64,000 nt of DNA, from assembly GCF_024347515.1 (NCBI RefSeq), contig NZ_AP025493.1, forward strand, positions 62,001 through 126,000, read 5' to 3'. Origin of the DNA: Vibrio gigantis. GTDB taxonomy: Bacteria; Pseudomonadota; Gammaproteobacteria; Enterobacterales; Vibrionaceae. The translations under genes and the position numbers were made by a program. This document shows, piece by piece, positions 9,240 through 18,299 of the stretch (positions are counted from its first letter, which is position 1; each line of letters opens with the position of its first letter). The notes under the pieces were generated by a model that had not been told where the DNA came from, searched no databases, and saw nothing but the letters and a program-made list of their open reading frames with translations.

Positions 9240-9266
9240 AAGAGGCGTGACATTGTCACACCTCTT
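9240..9266. terminator. Bidirectional-type hairpin between convergent genes
   Basis: AAGAGGCGTGACA pairs with TGTCACACCTCTT, with one A-C mismatch near the middle and a very short loop. It sits between the convergent small membrane protein gene and the fasciclin gene and could end both transcripts, although neither side has a long T-tract. Confidence 0.45.
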
Positions 9267-9296
9267 AAATATGTTTTACGTCCACTGTGTTGTCTG

Positions 9297-9794
9297 TTAC
9301 TTAGGTAACAGTACAGCGTCAATGACATGTATCACACCGTTGCTCGCCTTAACGTCTGCCGTTACGACATGAGCTTTATTGACCATCACAGCACCATGAT
9401 CAGTACTAATTGTGACTGGCTCACCCTGTACGGTGACTGCGCTGTCTAGTTTGACCACATCTTCAGCCATTACTTTTCCTGGCACCACATGATAGGTGAG
9501 TACTGCGACCAGTTTGTCTTTATTTTCCGGCTTCAATAACATGTCTACCGTGCCTTCCGGTAGAGCGGCAAACGCTTCATCTGTTGGTGCAAAAACAGTA
9601 TAAGGGCCTTCTCCTTTCAGTGTATCCACTAATCCTGCCGCTTTTACTGTCGCCACTAACGTTGTGAAAGAGCCGTTTTCTACTGCCACGTCCACGATGT
9701 CTTTTTTCATACCAAGATGATCAGCATGGACAGCCGTTGATAAAAGAAGTGTTGCGACGAACAGTGACAGGCTTCTATACAAATTCATAAACAT
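9297..9794 (-). CDS. Secreted fasciclin (FAS1) domain protein
   Basis: A 165-residue protein with a signal peptide (cleavage after VHA, about residue 24) and a single FAS1 domain covering the rest. Hallmarks are the [17 protein letters not shown] stretch, the [10 protein letters not shown] motif and the C-terminal [13 protein letters not shown] motif. FAS1 proteins are extracytoplasmic adhesion or matrix-interaction modules; a single-domain version of this size is common in marine bacteria. AAGGA lies 7 bases before the ATG. It is transcribed alone. Confidence 0.93.
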   Translation of the reverse strand: MFMNLYRSLSLFVATLLLSTAVHADHLGMKKDIVDVAVENGSFTTLVATVKAAGLVDTLKGEGPYTVFAPTDEAFAALPEGTVDMLLKPENKDKLVAVLTYHVVPGKVMAEDVVKLDSAVTVQGEPVTISTDHGAVMVNKAHVVTADVKASNGVIHVIDAVLLPK

Positions 9795-9985
9795 ATTGGG
9801 TTCCTTTCATTTTTTCCGGTATTTCCGATGCTTGTTACGAAAATCCAAGCACGATAGATCAAATCTTCGTCGCGCTGGAGGCTTTGTTGTGTACCTGATA
9901 CTCAATAAAGTAGAGATGTAGAAAGGTTGGATACTTGTTGTAACTTAAAATTTGTACATATATTTAATGGGTGATTATTCAATAA

Positions 9986-10981
9986 ATGGATGTGAATATG
10001 AGGTCTGTTTTACCTGTAGTACTTTCCGCGGCCATTTCTATGCCGGCGTACAGTGGATTAGCTCCTAGTGAGGGCTTTAGTGGTAACTTTAGTGTTTTGG
10101 CTGGGTTCTATTCTGACAGCAGTAATTTGAGTACCGAACAAGACTCAAATCAAGCAACCAATACGATGGAAGGTGACAGTGAGAATCAAGGTTTACTTGG
10201 TTTTCTCGGAACCGTTAAATACACCTTTGGTGAATCCCTTACTCACCAAGTTTATGCCGGTACCACCCGAGAAGATATTGCGACCGGTACCATTGCCTTT
10301 GAGATTGGTTATCGACATCAACTCTCTGGCGGTACCATATTAGATGTTTCCGTGTTACCGACACTCATCTCCGGCAAGGCTTGGTCGGATCCTTACGCTG
10401 TTGGTGTGAATCGAAACGAAACCGATGTAAAGGGTAACGTGGGACGTCTACAACTGACAAACATCGGAGGCACCGCTTTCCAAACTGACTTCGCTATTGG
10501 TGAGTCTGATGTTGATGACGAGTTTTCAGGGAGTCAAAGCTTACCTCCAGAAGATGCAGCGCTCTTAGATAGGGAAAGAACCTATGTGTATGCGAAAGCT
10601 GGGTATCGCTTCATATTGCCAAACCACGCTGGCCTGTTGGTTCCTTCCATGGTGTATTTTAATTCAGACGCGGAAGGACGAGCGCTCAGTTTTGATAGCT
10701 ACGGTATTGAGTTGAACTACGCTAAGCGAATTGGCCGTCACGGTTTTGTTGTTACGTTAGATGCGAATGATCGTCAGTACGATGAAGCCAATCCAATCTA
10801 TGGAAAAACTCGTGAAGAGAACGAGTACGGTGCCTTTTTAGCGTATGAATTTGGTGGGTTATTGGGTTACAAAGATTGGTCATTTATTACATTACTTGGT
10901 CTAAGGACCATTGATTCCAATATCGATTTTTATAACTCTGAGCAGGTATTAGCAAGTGTCGGCATCGACTATAAATTTTAA
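9986..10981 (+). CDS. DUF2860-type outer-membrane beta-barrel protein
   Basis: A 331-residue exported protein. After the signal peptide (to about residue 23) it begins LAPSEGFSGNFSVLAGFYS and then runs as alternating amphipathic strands to a terminal aromatic residue (SVGIDYKF), the signature of an outer-membrane barrel inserted by BAM. The N-terminal pattern and length agree with the DUF2860 family found in vibrios. Function and ligand are unknown. ATG at 9986 is used; an ATG at 9998 is an equal alternative and would shorten the signal peptide by four residues. Confidence 0.8.
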   Translation: MDVNMRSVLPVVLSAAISMPAYSGLAPSEGFSGNFSVLAGFYSDSSNLSTEQDSNQATNTMEGDSENQGLLGFLGTVKYTFGESLTHQVYAGTTREDIATGTIAFEIGYRHQLSGGTILDVSVLPTLISGKAWSDPYAVGVNRNETDVKGNVGRLQLTNIGGTAFQTDFAIGESDVDDEFSGSQSLPPEDAALLDRERTYVYAKAGYRFILPNHAGLLVPSMVYFNSDAEGRALSFDSYGIELNYAKRIGRHGFVVTLDANDRQYDEANPIYGKTREENEYGAFLAYEFGGLLGYKDWSFITLLGLRTIDSNIDFYNSEQVLASVGIDYKF

Positions 10982-11032
10982 TGCAGAGCCATCACCATAG
11001 CTGTGTAGTTACATGTTAAGTTTATTATTTCG

Positions 11033-11064
11033 GGCACTTACACCTTTTGAGGTTGTAGGTGCTT
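11033..11064 (+). terminator. Possible terminator after the DUF2860-type gene
   Basis: GCACTTACA and TGTAGGTGC can pair around an internal CCTTTTGAGGT, giving a moderately stable stem. It lies about 50 bases after the stop. The T-tract is weak, so this is tentative. Confidence 0.3.
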
Positions 11065-11121
11065 GCTGCTATCCGTAATATGAAATTCAGACGACACATT
11101 GGAACTTATTAAGGAAGCGAT

Positions 11122-11625
11122 TTGGATATACAAATTAGACATTTAGAAGCAACGGATAGCCAAGATTTATTCGATATTTATCGTCGTCCTTCGGTTTCAG
11201 AAAACACGTCACAAAAACCATATCTCAGTTCTGACCAAGTGGATCGGCTATTTGGTCATTCAGGCCATTTTACTTTAGTTGCTGAATCGTCCGAGAAAGT
11301 CGTAGGCCACATTACCTTGTTTATGACGACTAAGGTAAGGGACCGGCACTGCGCAGGCCTTGGTATTGCCATTCATCCGGATGTTCACGGGCAAGGGGTT
11401 GGCAAAGCTTTGATGCAAGAAGCCATCAATCAGGCGGACAATTGGCTAAACCTCGTCCGCCTAGAGTTAGAGGTTCATGCCGATAACCACGCTGCGATTG
11501 CGTTGTACGAACGCGTAGGCTTTCAGTTAGAGGGCACTAAGCGATTGAGTACCTTCAAAAACGGCAAGTACATTGATATGTTGTTGATGTCTAGAATAAA
11601 GCCTGAATATCTGGCAACTAATTAA
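11122..11625 (+). CDS. GNAT N-acetyltransferase, YhhY/AaaT-like
   Basis: A 167-residue GNAT protein. Motif A is GLGIAIHPDVHGQGVGKALM, and the later DNHAAIALYERVGFQLEGT and GKYIDMLLMSR stretches align closely in order and wording with E. coli YhhY, an amino-acid N-acetyltransferase. Substrate in this organism is uncertain. The start is TTG, chosen because AAGGAAG lies just upstream; the adjacent sequence offers no better ATG. Single gene, with a hairpin between it and the convergent gene at 11691. Confidence 0.87.
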   Translation: MDIQIRHLEATDSQDLFDIYRRPSVSENTSQKPYLSSDQVDRLFGHSGHFTLVAESSEKVVGHITLFMTTKVRDRHCAGLGIAIHPDVHGQGVGKALMQEAINQADNWLNLVRLELEVHADNHAAIALYERVGFQLEGTKRLSTFKNGKYIDMLLMSRIKPEYLATN

Positions 11626-11658
11626 CGACGTGTAAGTCGATAATGTGTTAAAAACTTT

Positions 11659-11684
11659 AAGCCGCCCGGTGAGACTAGCGGCTT
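11659..11684 (-). terminator. Terminator of the 12384-11691 gene pair
   Basis: AAGCCGC pairs with GCGGCTT across a 12-base loop. On the minus strand the stem is followed by AAAGTTTTT, so it most likely ends the minus-strand operon; it may also slow plus-strand transcription from the GNAT gene. Confidence 0.5.
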
Positions 11685-11690
11685 ATATAT

Positions 11691-11981
11691 TCAGTGCGTA
11701 ATTGACTTAGTTAAGGTAAAAAACTCTTCACCCGATAGAGTTTTGACCTTAACGTATAGCCTGTGGTTTACACTAGCGATATTGCCCTTAAGTTCAAATT
11801 TTAGCAGGCGACAACTATCTGGTAATTCGTGCATATCATTGCGCTCTTTCATCGCCTTTATCGCTAAGATCCCACTCTCCTTGTTACAAACTATGCTGCT
11901 TTGGATCACTGTTATGTCTGCGAGCGATGTAAATGAAACCGCTACCAATGGCAATATAGCTTTTGCTTTTGTCCTAGGCAC
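11691..11981 (-). CDS. Small secreted protein, unknown function
   Basis: A 96-residue product with a short basic start and a hydrophobic stretch (AILPLVAVSFTSLA) that looks like a signal peptide, then a small domain with two cysteines. It starts at a GTG that overlaps the stop codon of the upstream membrane protein gene (GTGCCTAG), pointing to translational coupling. An opposite-strand frame covers the region but has no comparable coupling. No family recognised. Confidence 0.5.
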   Translation of the reverse strand: MPRTKAKAILPLVAVSFTSLADITVIQSSIVCNKESGILAIKAMKERNDMHELPDSCRLLKFELKGNIASVNHRLYVKVKTLSGEEFFTLTKSITH

Positions 11982-12384
11982 TTACTGTCTTTCTAAGCTT
12001 ATGGTTTTCGTACCAATAGCCGATGGTATAGGTACAGATGGTGATATCCGTTATTGCAAATGGGATGAAGCTTGCATTTAAGTGTGCCGTTTCTGGGTTA
12101 AGGAAGTTAGAAACGAACAGGTACACCATAAATAGTTTTTCTAGGAATGAGTAGAGGATAATCGACTCTCTCCAACGACGTACGTATGCTGAAGCTGCAA
12201 TAAAAAAGCCCATTAAGCCAACCATGATTCCCCAGTGCCTGAATAAGAACACGTAGTTAGAATCATAGGGTAGGTTGTTCATGTCATGTAAGGCAGTTTC
12301 TGGGTTGATTGCGTAAATACCAGCATACATGGTGACCAAGCCACCAATGACTAAGAAAGGTTTGAGGAAGCGGTTAAAAAACAT
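11974..12384 (-). CDS. Four-helix inner-membrane protein, unknown function
   Basis: A 136-residue protein with four hydrophobic helices (about 8-27, 45-65, 78-95, 103-125), a pattern like small uncharacterised membrane families such as DUF4345. It ends in a basic tail. The downstream 96-residue gene overlaps its stop, and the OmpA-type gene ends 24 bases upstream of its start, so all three may be one transcript. No function can be given. Confidence 0.65.
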   Translation of the reverse strand: MFFNRFLKPFLVIGGLVTMYAGIYAINPETALHDMNNLPYDSNYVFLFRHWGIMVGLMGFFIAASAYVRRWRESIILYSFLEKLFMVYLFVSNFLNPETAHLNASFIPFAITDITICTYTIGYWYENHKLRKTVSA

Positions 12385-12408
12385 ATCAAGTTACCTTTAG
12401 TCAGACGA

Positions 12409-13062
12409 TCAGTTCAAAGCCAAAATATTGATTTCAACACGGCGATTACAGGCTCTGCCTTCTTTTGTGCTGTTATCGCAAACCGGGTAACGCTCACCAT
12501 AACCTCGAGTGACCACTCGGCCTGAGGCAACCTTCTGATTAATAAGGTAACGACCAACAGATTCAGCACGTTGTTCAGAGAGTGTTTGATTACTTGAATC
12601 ATTACCTGAGTTATCTGTATATCCCTTAATATCCAAGCGCGTATCAGGGTATTCATCCAGAACAAGAGCCACGCTGTTTAACGTTTGGTAGATATTGGAT
12701 GATAAGTTGTATGACCCAGACTCAAAACCAATGCCATTCTCCATTACCAACTGAAGCTCCTTTTCATTGATGCGTTTAACTTGTACACCTGAACTTACCA
12801 GTTGCTCACGTAATGCTTGTTCCTGCTTATCCATGTAATAACCAGCACCGCCGCCGACAACACCACCAATAGCAGCACCGCGCAACGCGTCAGAACTGTT
12901 GCCTGTCGCAGCACCAATTGCTGCACCTGCTAACATACCCACTAAAGCACCTTTAGTTGCGGAGTTAGTTTCGGTTTCACCAGTAGTTGCATTTTGTCGT
13001 TGAGTGGCTTGGCAGCCTGAAAGTAAAGTAGCGATAGAGAGGGTTACGATTACACGTTTCAT
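12409..13062 (-). CDS. OmpA-family lipoprotein with glycine zipper (YiaD-like)
   Basis: A 217-residue outer-membrane lipoprotein. The lipobox is LSGC with Cys17. Residues 38-80 form a glycine-zipper segment (GALVGMLAGAAIGAATG and GGVVGGGAGYYM), and residues about 100-215 are an OmpA C-terminal peptidoglycan-binding domain with YTDNSGN, LSEQRAESV and NRRVEI motifs. It resembles E. coli YiaD and would tether the outer membrane to peptidoglycan. Two cysteines near the end (VCDNS, RACNRR) could form a disulfide, as in other family members. Confidence 0.92.
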   Translation of the reverse strand: MKRVIVTLSIATLLSGCQATQRQNATTGETETNSATKGALVGMLAGAAIGAATGNSSDALRGAAIGGVVGGGAGYYMDKQEQALREQLVSSGVQVKRINEKELQLVMENGIGFESGSYNLSSNIYQTLNSVALVLDEYPDTRLDIKGYTDNSGNDSSNQTLSEQRAESVGRYLINQKVASGRVVTRGYGERYPVCDNSTKEGRACNRRVEINILALN

Positions 13063-13276
13063 CGAATTTATACTCTTTATTAGTGAGAGACTAAATTTAG
13101 TTATACCTATGAGTGTTATCTTAATCGTATTAATATAAATAATGATCAGAAAAAATACTGCAATTAACTCTATTTAAAGGTTGAAATTCTACTTTTATAA
13201 ATATCGATTTTAAAAGTAGGATGAGGGCTCTTTATCATTGTATTTGGTTTCTGTAATCAGTAAATATACTCAAAGA

Positions 13277-14233
13277 CTATTTGTTTATCTTGGTTCTAAT
13301 TTTTAATGTGTCTAATTTCTCTTGTAGAGAAGTTCGTACAATATTGATACAGAATCTGTATAAAGGGTGATTGTGGTTTCGTTCTAAGTAGTAAATCGAG
13401 TGGCTCATTTGATCTGGCGCTAGCTCGTTTAACCAAGTTGGTTGGATGCAATCAATTGTATTAGGACACATAGATGCAGAAAGTGTTTCTGTAATGGCTA
13501 AAATGTCTGAATGCTCCGCTAGGCATGTTAAAACAGACATGCTGGCAGAACGATACTTAAAGTTAAAAGTCGCTGGAGAACGACGCTCAAGTATCGCGTT
13601 AAAGTCAGTGAGTCCTGGAACAAGAATCCCGCCAGTTACGTATTTAGTGAAGCTTTCTAATTTGTAGTTTTCATCTGACCATGGGTGGCCTTTTCGCATG
13701 ATAACAATGGGTTCACTTGAGGTTAGAGCAACAGAGCGTATAGACTTCGGTGTGTCGATTGGGCCGAAGTTCAACCCGATATGCACATCACCATTTTGGA
13801 GGTCGGTGAATGTTCTATCTGTCCAAGTCGTAATGTTCAATCTCGCTTTTGGGAACGAGTTAAACACAACGGAGCTGGTTAACTCTGTTGCAATCGCTTC
13901 AAGGAATACGCTTGAAACTGCGATTGTGAGTTCACCATCGAATTTGCTTGGGTCTTCAAAGATGTCCGAAAAAATTCGATTGTCGAGCGCATCGAGTTGC
14001 TCATTTAAGCCTAAGCCAATAGCATCCGCTCTATGGGTCGACTGTAGCTGACCATTCGCTGAATAAAATAACTTATCGCCTGTATAATCGCGCAGTTTAG
14101 CTAATGTTTGGCTGACCGCAGACTGACTAATACCCAAAGCAGAAGCTGCTAACTTTGTGCTTCGGTGAATATAAATAGCATCAAAGACTCGTAGGTAGTT
14201 TAGGTTTACTTGTTCATTATACTTTTTGTACAT
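13277..14233 (-). CDS. LysR-family transcriptional regulator
   Basis: About 318 residues. The N-terminal winged helix-turn-helix (about 8-66; SQSAVSQTLAKLRDYTGDKLF) is typical of LysR regulators and is followed by a substrate-binding co-inducer domain. ATG at 14233 is chosen because GTGAG lies 7 bases upstream; a GTG at 14245 would add four residues but lacks a ribosome site. It is divergent from the outer-membrane protein gene at 14372 with 138 bases between, the classical arrangement for a LysR regulator and its target. The inducer is unknown. Confidence 0.9.
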   Translation of the reverse strand: MYKKYNEQVNLNYLRVFDAIYIHRSTKLAASALGISQSAVSQTLAKLRDYTGDKLFYSANGQLQSTHRADAIGLGLNEQLDALDNRIFSDIFEDPSKFDGELTIAVSSVFLEAIATELTSSVVFNSFPKARLNITTWTDRTFTDLQNGDVHIGLNFGPIDTPKSIRSVALTSSEPIVIMRKGHPWSDENYKLESFTKYVTGGILVPGLTDFNAILERRSPATFNFKYRSASMSVLTCLAEHSDILAITETLSASMCPNTIDCIQPTWLNELAPDQMSHSIYYLERNHNHPLYRFCINIVRTSLQEKLDTLKIRTKINK

Positions 14234-14371
14234 ATAAACACTCACTTGTTTCTATTAGCTTAATAAAAAATCGATCGAATAAGTAATGCTAATTTATTGT
14301 ATAAGTAGCTAAGAGAACTTCATATAAATATAGTGACGACATCTTCTTAAGTATCAGTCTCGGTATATATT

Positions 14372-15121
14372 ATGAAAAATATTAAAATAGCTTCTCTTTC
14401 TCTAATAAGTACAGCTTTAGTGTTAGCTTCAACTTCAGTTATCGCGGAGCAAAACACTCATGAGTATCATGACGCTGACCCTCGAAATAGTAGTTTAAGA
14501 GCCGCAGTATTTTCTGACGATGAAGGTGAATTAAAACTCCTAGCTGGTGGAGGTGCTTCAGGACTCACGAGTGATATCTCTCAAACCGTTGGTTTTGCTG
14601 AATACTACACTCAGTCTAAGAATGCACGATTGAGAGCCGCTCACTTTGATTCTTTTGGTGGTGTCTATGTTGACGTTTATCAATTGAAAGACGCCGCTAA
14701 CATGTATACCACGGGTTACATGCTACCGTTAGGCAGCGAAGATGGAACTTTGTTTTTCCCTTCATTGAACTATACCTATGTCGATGGTGGTGATGCTTAT
14801 TCAACATTGAACGGACTAGGCGCACCTTTAGAGGGTAATGAAGAAGCGCACTTGGGCTCTGTTAACATGTACGCATTACACCCTTGGAACGATACTCACT
14901 TTTCTGTATTCAATATTAATCTTGGCTCATCCTACGGTGGTGCTGAAATGCAGGTGGCTAATTTGATGTGGCTGCAAGGTATTAAAACTAAGGTTCAAGA
15001 CAAAGATTTCAACATCATGTTCGAATTTAAATACGACGTAATTTCTGTTCAAAATGAGCGCGGCATTGATGAAACTTCAGAAGAAGTGACCGCCTCGGTT
15101 GGTATTGATTACCGCTTCTAA
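14372..15121 (+). CDS. Exported outer-membrane barrel-like protein
   Basis: A 249-residue protein with a clear signal peptide (cleavage near VIA-EQ, residue 26) and a mature part rich in alternating strands, ending EVTASVGIDYRF with a terminal Phe as expected for BAM substrates. The last residues resemble those of the DUF2860-type protein at 9986, but the rest differs. No family recognised. It is transcribed away from the LysR gene and is its likely target. A perfect hairpin follows. Confidence 0.75.
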   Translation: MKNIKIASLSLISTALVLASTSVIAEQNTHEYHDADPRNSSLRAAVFSDDEGELKLLAGGGASGLTSDISQTVGFAEYYTQSKNARLRAAHFDSFGGVYVDVYQLKDAANMYTTGYMLPLGSEDGTLFFPSLNYTYVDGGDAYSTLNGLGAPLEGNEEAHLGSVNMYALHPWNDTHFSVFNINLGSSYGGAEMQVANLMWLQGIKTKVQDKDFNIMFEFKYDVISVQNERGIDETSEEVTASVGIDYRF

Positions 15122-15133
15122 TATCGATAACAA

Positions 15134-15159
15134 AACGCTGAACTTGAGAGTTCAGCGTT
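15134..15159. terminator. Bidirectional terminator between convergent genes
   Basis: AACGCTGAACT and AGTTCAGCGTT form a perfect 11-base-pair stem with a TGAG loop, between the barrel-like gene (plus) and the FadL-type gene (minus). T-rich sequence follows on both strands, stronger on the minus strand. Confidence 0.8.
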
Positions 15160-15170
15160 TAAGTTCAACA

Positions 15171-16361
15171 TTAGAAAGTGAAGTTTGCACCAACGAAGTG
15201 GATGCTTCCTTCAAATTCACCTTGAATCTGAGTATATGGCTTGCTGGAACGGTCAATTTCCATCGTGCCAAAGTCTGCGTATTCATAGAAAATATCGACA
15301 CGAGTTGAGTTCCAATATGTACTCGCCCCCACTGAATAACGGTATTGTTCACCTACAGGCAAGTCGACCCATTGCTTCGTTGGGTCATCCTGCGGGGAAG
15401 TCTCGTAAGAGAATCCAGCTTTAAGATCCCAGGCAGAGTTAAGTTGATAATCGACGCCCACTGCGAATTTCCACACATCTTCCCAGTCACGATCTATTGC
15501 TTGTGGAAGAGCTGGGGCTGAATTTAGTGTGTCGTTGTAGACGGGAGTCTCTGAGAATTCGCTCCATTGGTGGAATTGAATGGACGATAATAGAGTTACT
15601 TGAGCATTAACGTCGTAGCTTGCGCTGATGTCAGTTATTGCTGGGACAACAAGTTCAGTACCCACAATCGCATTGCTACCATTGACCAGAGAGGCTGAGA
15701 TGTCATCAAAATCATGAATCAATTTCGAACGGTAACTAAGACCTAAAGCCCATTGCTCGGCTTTGTACATTGCTCCTGCATTGTACCCAAACGCCCAATC
15801 GGTACCCATATCCGACTCAAAGCCAGTCGTACTAACTTCAATTAAACCGTAGTTTATTTGCACACCAGCTGCGATCGACCAGTTGCCATCTAGTTGGTAG
15901 CTGATATTTGGGTTTAGCTGCAGTGCCGACATGAACGCTTTATCCAAATGGTTAGCGCCGTCCCAGTCATTACCATACTCAATAGAAGAGCCGCCAATCG
16001 CACCAAAATTGATTCCGACGTGTGCACTTTCAGTTACTTGACGTACATGGAAGATCCCAATCGATGGCATCAAAGTCTCTGCACTTGCATCGCCATCTGG
16101 GGTATTTAGGAGGCTGCTATCTTTAGATGCATCGGTATAGTCCATTTGGAGATACAGTGCCATCGTGTTGATGGTTGTTTTTTGTTCGCCCATGTGGCTC
16201 ATGGTTGCGGGGTTGGTGTAGCCAGCAGTCGCCGTTTCAGTATAGACACCGTCACCAGCCCCTGCAGTACCAGCATTAGCAGTGACAGCTTCTTGGAGTA
16301 ATAGACCGCTGGCATTGGCTAAATTTGAAAAGATAAGTAAAGCGAGAGCAGTTTTTTTCAT
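15171..16361 (-). CDS. FadL/OMPP1-family outer-membrane transporter
   Basis: A 396-residue outer-membrane protein. After the signal peptide (cleaved after ANA, residue 17) the mature start SGLLLQEAVTANAGTAGAGDG carries the FadL N-terminal hatch signature, followed by a TNPATMSHM motif and beta strands to a terminal Phe (VGANFTF). FadL proteins take up long-chain fatty acids or other hydrophobic compounds across the outer membrane. Several FadL paralogues are usual in vibrios, so I do not assign the fadL symbol. It is transcribed alone. Confidence 0.93.
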   Translation of the reverse strand: MKKTALALLIFSNLANASGLLLQEAVTANAGTAGAGDGVYTETATAGYTNPATMSHMGEQKTTINTMALYLQMDYTDASKDSSLLNTPDGDASAETLMPSIGIFHVRQVTESAHVGINFGAIGGSSIEYGNDWDGANHLDKAFMSALQLNPNISYQLDGNWSIAAGVQINYGLIEVSTTGFESDMGTDWAFGYNAGAMYKAEQWALGLSYRSKLIHDFDDISASLVNGSNAIVGTELVVPAITDISASYDVNAQVTLLSSIQFHQWSEFSETPVYNDTLNSAPALPQAIDRDWEDVWKFAVGVDYQLNSAWDLKAGFSYETSPQDDPTKQWVDLPVGEQYRYSVGASTYWNSTRVDIFYEYADFGTMEIDRSSKPYTQIQGEFEGSIHFVGANFTF

Positions 16362-16749
16362 TTTTTTTCCTGCAGGTTAGCCTTGAGGGCATGGATTAAT
16401 AAACTGCAGATAGTGTAGGGAAGGAGTGGTTGGAGATATTCAGTATTTTTTCCGTATTGCATAAATTTCAGATGTTCAAAATTCGCGACATAATATGAAT
16501 TAGATACGAGTATTAGCCTAAAGCTAGCTCGCGTAGTCGGATTTCAAGAAGGATGGAAACTCAGCAGCCTATAGGGGAGACACATCATCCTTGATGTAGC
16601 TGAGTTTCCAATATGAATAAGTAGTGATAGGAGACTAGTAAGCGCAACGCATTACTAGATAAATGAACACGGTCAGTAGAATTAGTTGGCTCTTTTTTCT
16701 ATGCGTAATATCTACGAAATCGCAAATTTTGTGAAATGTATCCATAATC
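16362..16749. other. 388-base gene-free region upstream of the FadL-type gene
   Basis: This region carries the FadL-type promoter side and the 3' side of the YiaV-like gene. I see no coding sequence. It contains a perfect 12-base inverted repeat (listed separately) and otherwise ordinary AT-rich sequence. Confidence 0.5.
16554..16610. repeat. Perfect 12-bp inverted repeat
   Basis: TGGAAACTCAGC (16554-16565) and GCTGAGTTTCCA (16599-16610) are exact reverse complements separated by 33 bases, which themselves contain partly complementary pieces. It lies 140 bases after the YiaV-like stop and could be a terminator, a small-RNA stem or a regulatory structure. No strong T-tract adjoins it. Confidence 0.5.
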
Positions 16750-17973
16750 TTACATGCTATACAGGAAGTAAATTTGAGCTTTCATTCGGATGATGATGCC
16801 GCGAATGACATTCAAGAAATTCAAGAATGGGATTGGTTTTTCTGCATTAACCCAAGCAAGCCCAACTGCACCAACGGGGATGTCATAGCCATCTGGTTCT
16901 GATATGCGTAAACGAACAAAGTGGTGCTTGTTCATCACGTTCTTACCTGTTGTTGCACGCACATTCGTTTCACGAGCAAGCAACGAACCTTGAGATTCGC
17001 CAGTCGCTTCAACTATGCCTTCTACACGAGCATTAAATACTTTCCCCGGGTATATGGCGGTAGCAAACTCAGCTTCTTGTCCAACTTTGATGTTTCTAAA
17101 TGCCTGATGGTTAATTCGCATCAAAACAAATTTCTCATCGCTGTACATTTTCAATCGAGGCATGGCACCAACAAATTGTCCTTCACGAGCCATAAAGTTA
17201 GTGACATAGCCATTACTCGGTGCGTAGATTTTTGTTTGCGATAGATCCCATTCAGATTGGGCTAAGGCTGCCTTTTTATTTTGAAGATCGGCCTGCTTAC
17301 TAATCTCGGAAATCTGTGATTTTTCAATTAAGTTGAGGTTTTTATTCGCAGTAATCTCCGATTTTTGATATTGCGACTCGATAATTGTGAGTTGGTTTTT
17401 CGCAACTTCAACGGCTGTTCGTTGTTGATCAAGCACGCTTTCAGTAATGGTACTTTTTACTTTGGCATTTTGGTCGACATAGCGCTTCAGCGTGCGCTGC
17501 TTTAAGGTTAAGTCTTGTTTTGCTGCTGCTATCTGGTTGTTGATGATTTCAATATCTTCAAGTGAAGCTTGGTAGTTTGTCTTTGCTATGGCGATATCTT
17601 GTACCGCGGATTTGTGAGCCATCTCAGCAATCGCAAGTTGCGCTTTAGCTTTGTTGACGGCGATAACGTATGAGTCATCGTCGAGTTCGTATATCAACTG
17701 GCCCTTTTTAATTTCACTGTTTGGTGAGATGTGAAGCGCTTCGATATTCCCCGTCACTCTAGTTGAACCAGGGCGCAATTGAATGTGTGGTGATTGCACA
17801 ACAGAGCCCCCAGAAAGATCCATTGGTGCCCATGTGATCAATCCAACCCATACGAAGACAAGCCAGATAGACCCACCGCCATAAGCAAACACTTTAAATG
17901 GTTTGGTCCAAGGTATTCCAACTAGACGAAGTAAATAGATAAACAGTGCCCAAACCGCTAAACCTTCTAACAT
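16750..17973 (-). CDS. yiaV: HlyD-family membrane-fusion protein, YiaV-like
   Basis: A 407-residue periplasmic adaptor anchored by N-terminal membrane helices (about 3-20 and 30-50). A lipoyl-like half motif (VTGNIEALHISPNSEIKKGQ) precedes a long coiled-coil hairpin (about 115-240) and a beta-barrel domain containing SNGYVTNFMAREGQFV. This is the architecture of EmrA/YibH/YiaV adaptors. It begins 2 bases after the DUF3302 gene, the same pairing as yiaW-yiaV in enterobacteria. No outer-membrane factor or pump is adjacent, so the exported compound is unknown. Confidence 0.87.
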   Translation of the reverse strand: MLEGLAVWALFIYLLRLVGIPWTKPFKVFAYGGGSIWLVFVWVGLITWAPMDLSGGSVVQSPHIQLRPGSTRVTGNIEALHISPNSEIKKGQLIYELDDDSYVIAVNKAKAQLAIAEMAHKSAVQDIAIAKTNYQASLEDIEIINNQIAAAKQDLTLKQRTLKRYVDQNAKVKSTITESVLDQQRTAVEVAKNQLTIIESQYQKSEITANKNLNLIEKSQISEISKQADLQNKKAALAQSEWDLSQTKIYAPSNGYVTNFMAREGQFVGAMPRLKMYSDEKFVLMRINHQAFRNIKVGQEAEFATAIYPGKVFNARVEGIVEATGESQGSLLARETNVRATTGKNVMNKHHFVRLRISEPDGYDIPVGAVGLAWVNAEKPIPFLNFLNVIRGIIIRMKAQIYFLYSM

Positions 17974-17975
17974 TG

Positions 17976-18299
17976 TTATTCTCCTGCTTCTGTCGTTTGA
18001 GTTGGTGCGGTGTCATGCCAAATATGACGAATGCGGCGGATGCTTTTTTCGGTATCGACAAACGCGATAATCACGGCTAGCACCCAAACCCAGTGCCAAA
18101 TAAAGCCAATCCAGGTGAGGATAGTGACTAAGCCCATCTGACCATGTTTCTTCTTGTCTGCGTGGTGGATAGGGAGCTCATGGAACTTCCAAAATGCATA
18201 CAACGCACCTAAAACCGTACCGACAAGTACCAGTCCTGCGACCACATGTAAGCCTGTGTCGAACGCAGTATCGACAAAAGGCATGCTAATTAAACTCAT
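17976..18299 (-). CDS. yiaW: DUF3302 membrane protein, YiaW-like
   Basis: A 107-residue protein with two membrane helices (about 15-37 and 58-82) and a charged C-terminus. The HADKKKHGQMGLVTILTWIGFIWHWVWVL pattern region (about 46-76) and the adjacent HlyD-type gene identify it as the YiaW/DUF3302 family. It is translated just before the YiaV-like adaptor and probably forms a small membrane partner for it. Function is not established for the family. Confidence 0.85.
   Translation of the reverse strand: MSLISMPFVDTAFDTGLHVVAGLVLVGTVLGALYAFWKFHELPIHHADKKKHGQMGLVTILTWIGFIWHWVWVLAVIIAFVDTEKSIRRIRHIWHDTAPTQTTEAGE

Noticed and set aside
11743..12081. 112-codon plus-strand frame opposite two minus-strand genes
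   Set aside because: It spans both coupled minus-strand genes antisense and has no ribosome site; the minus-strand pair has a stop/start overlap typical of real genes.
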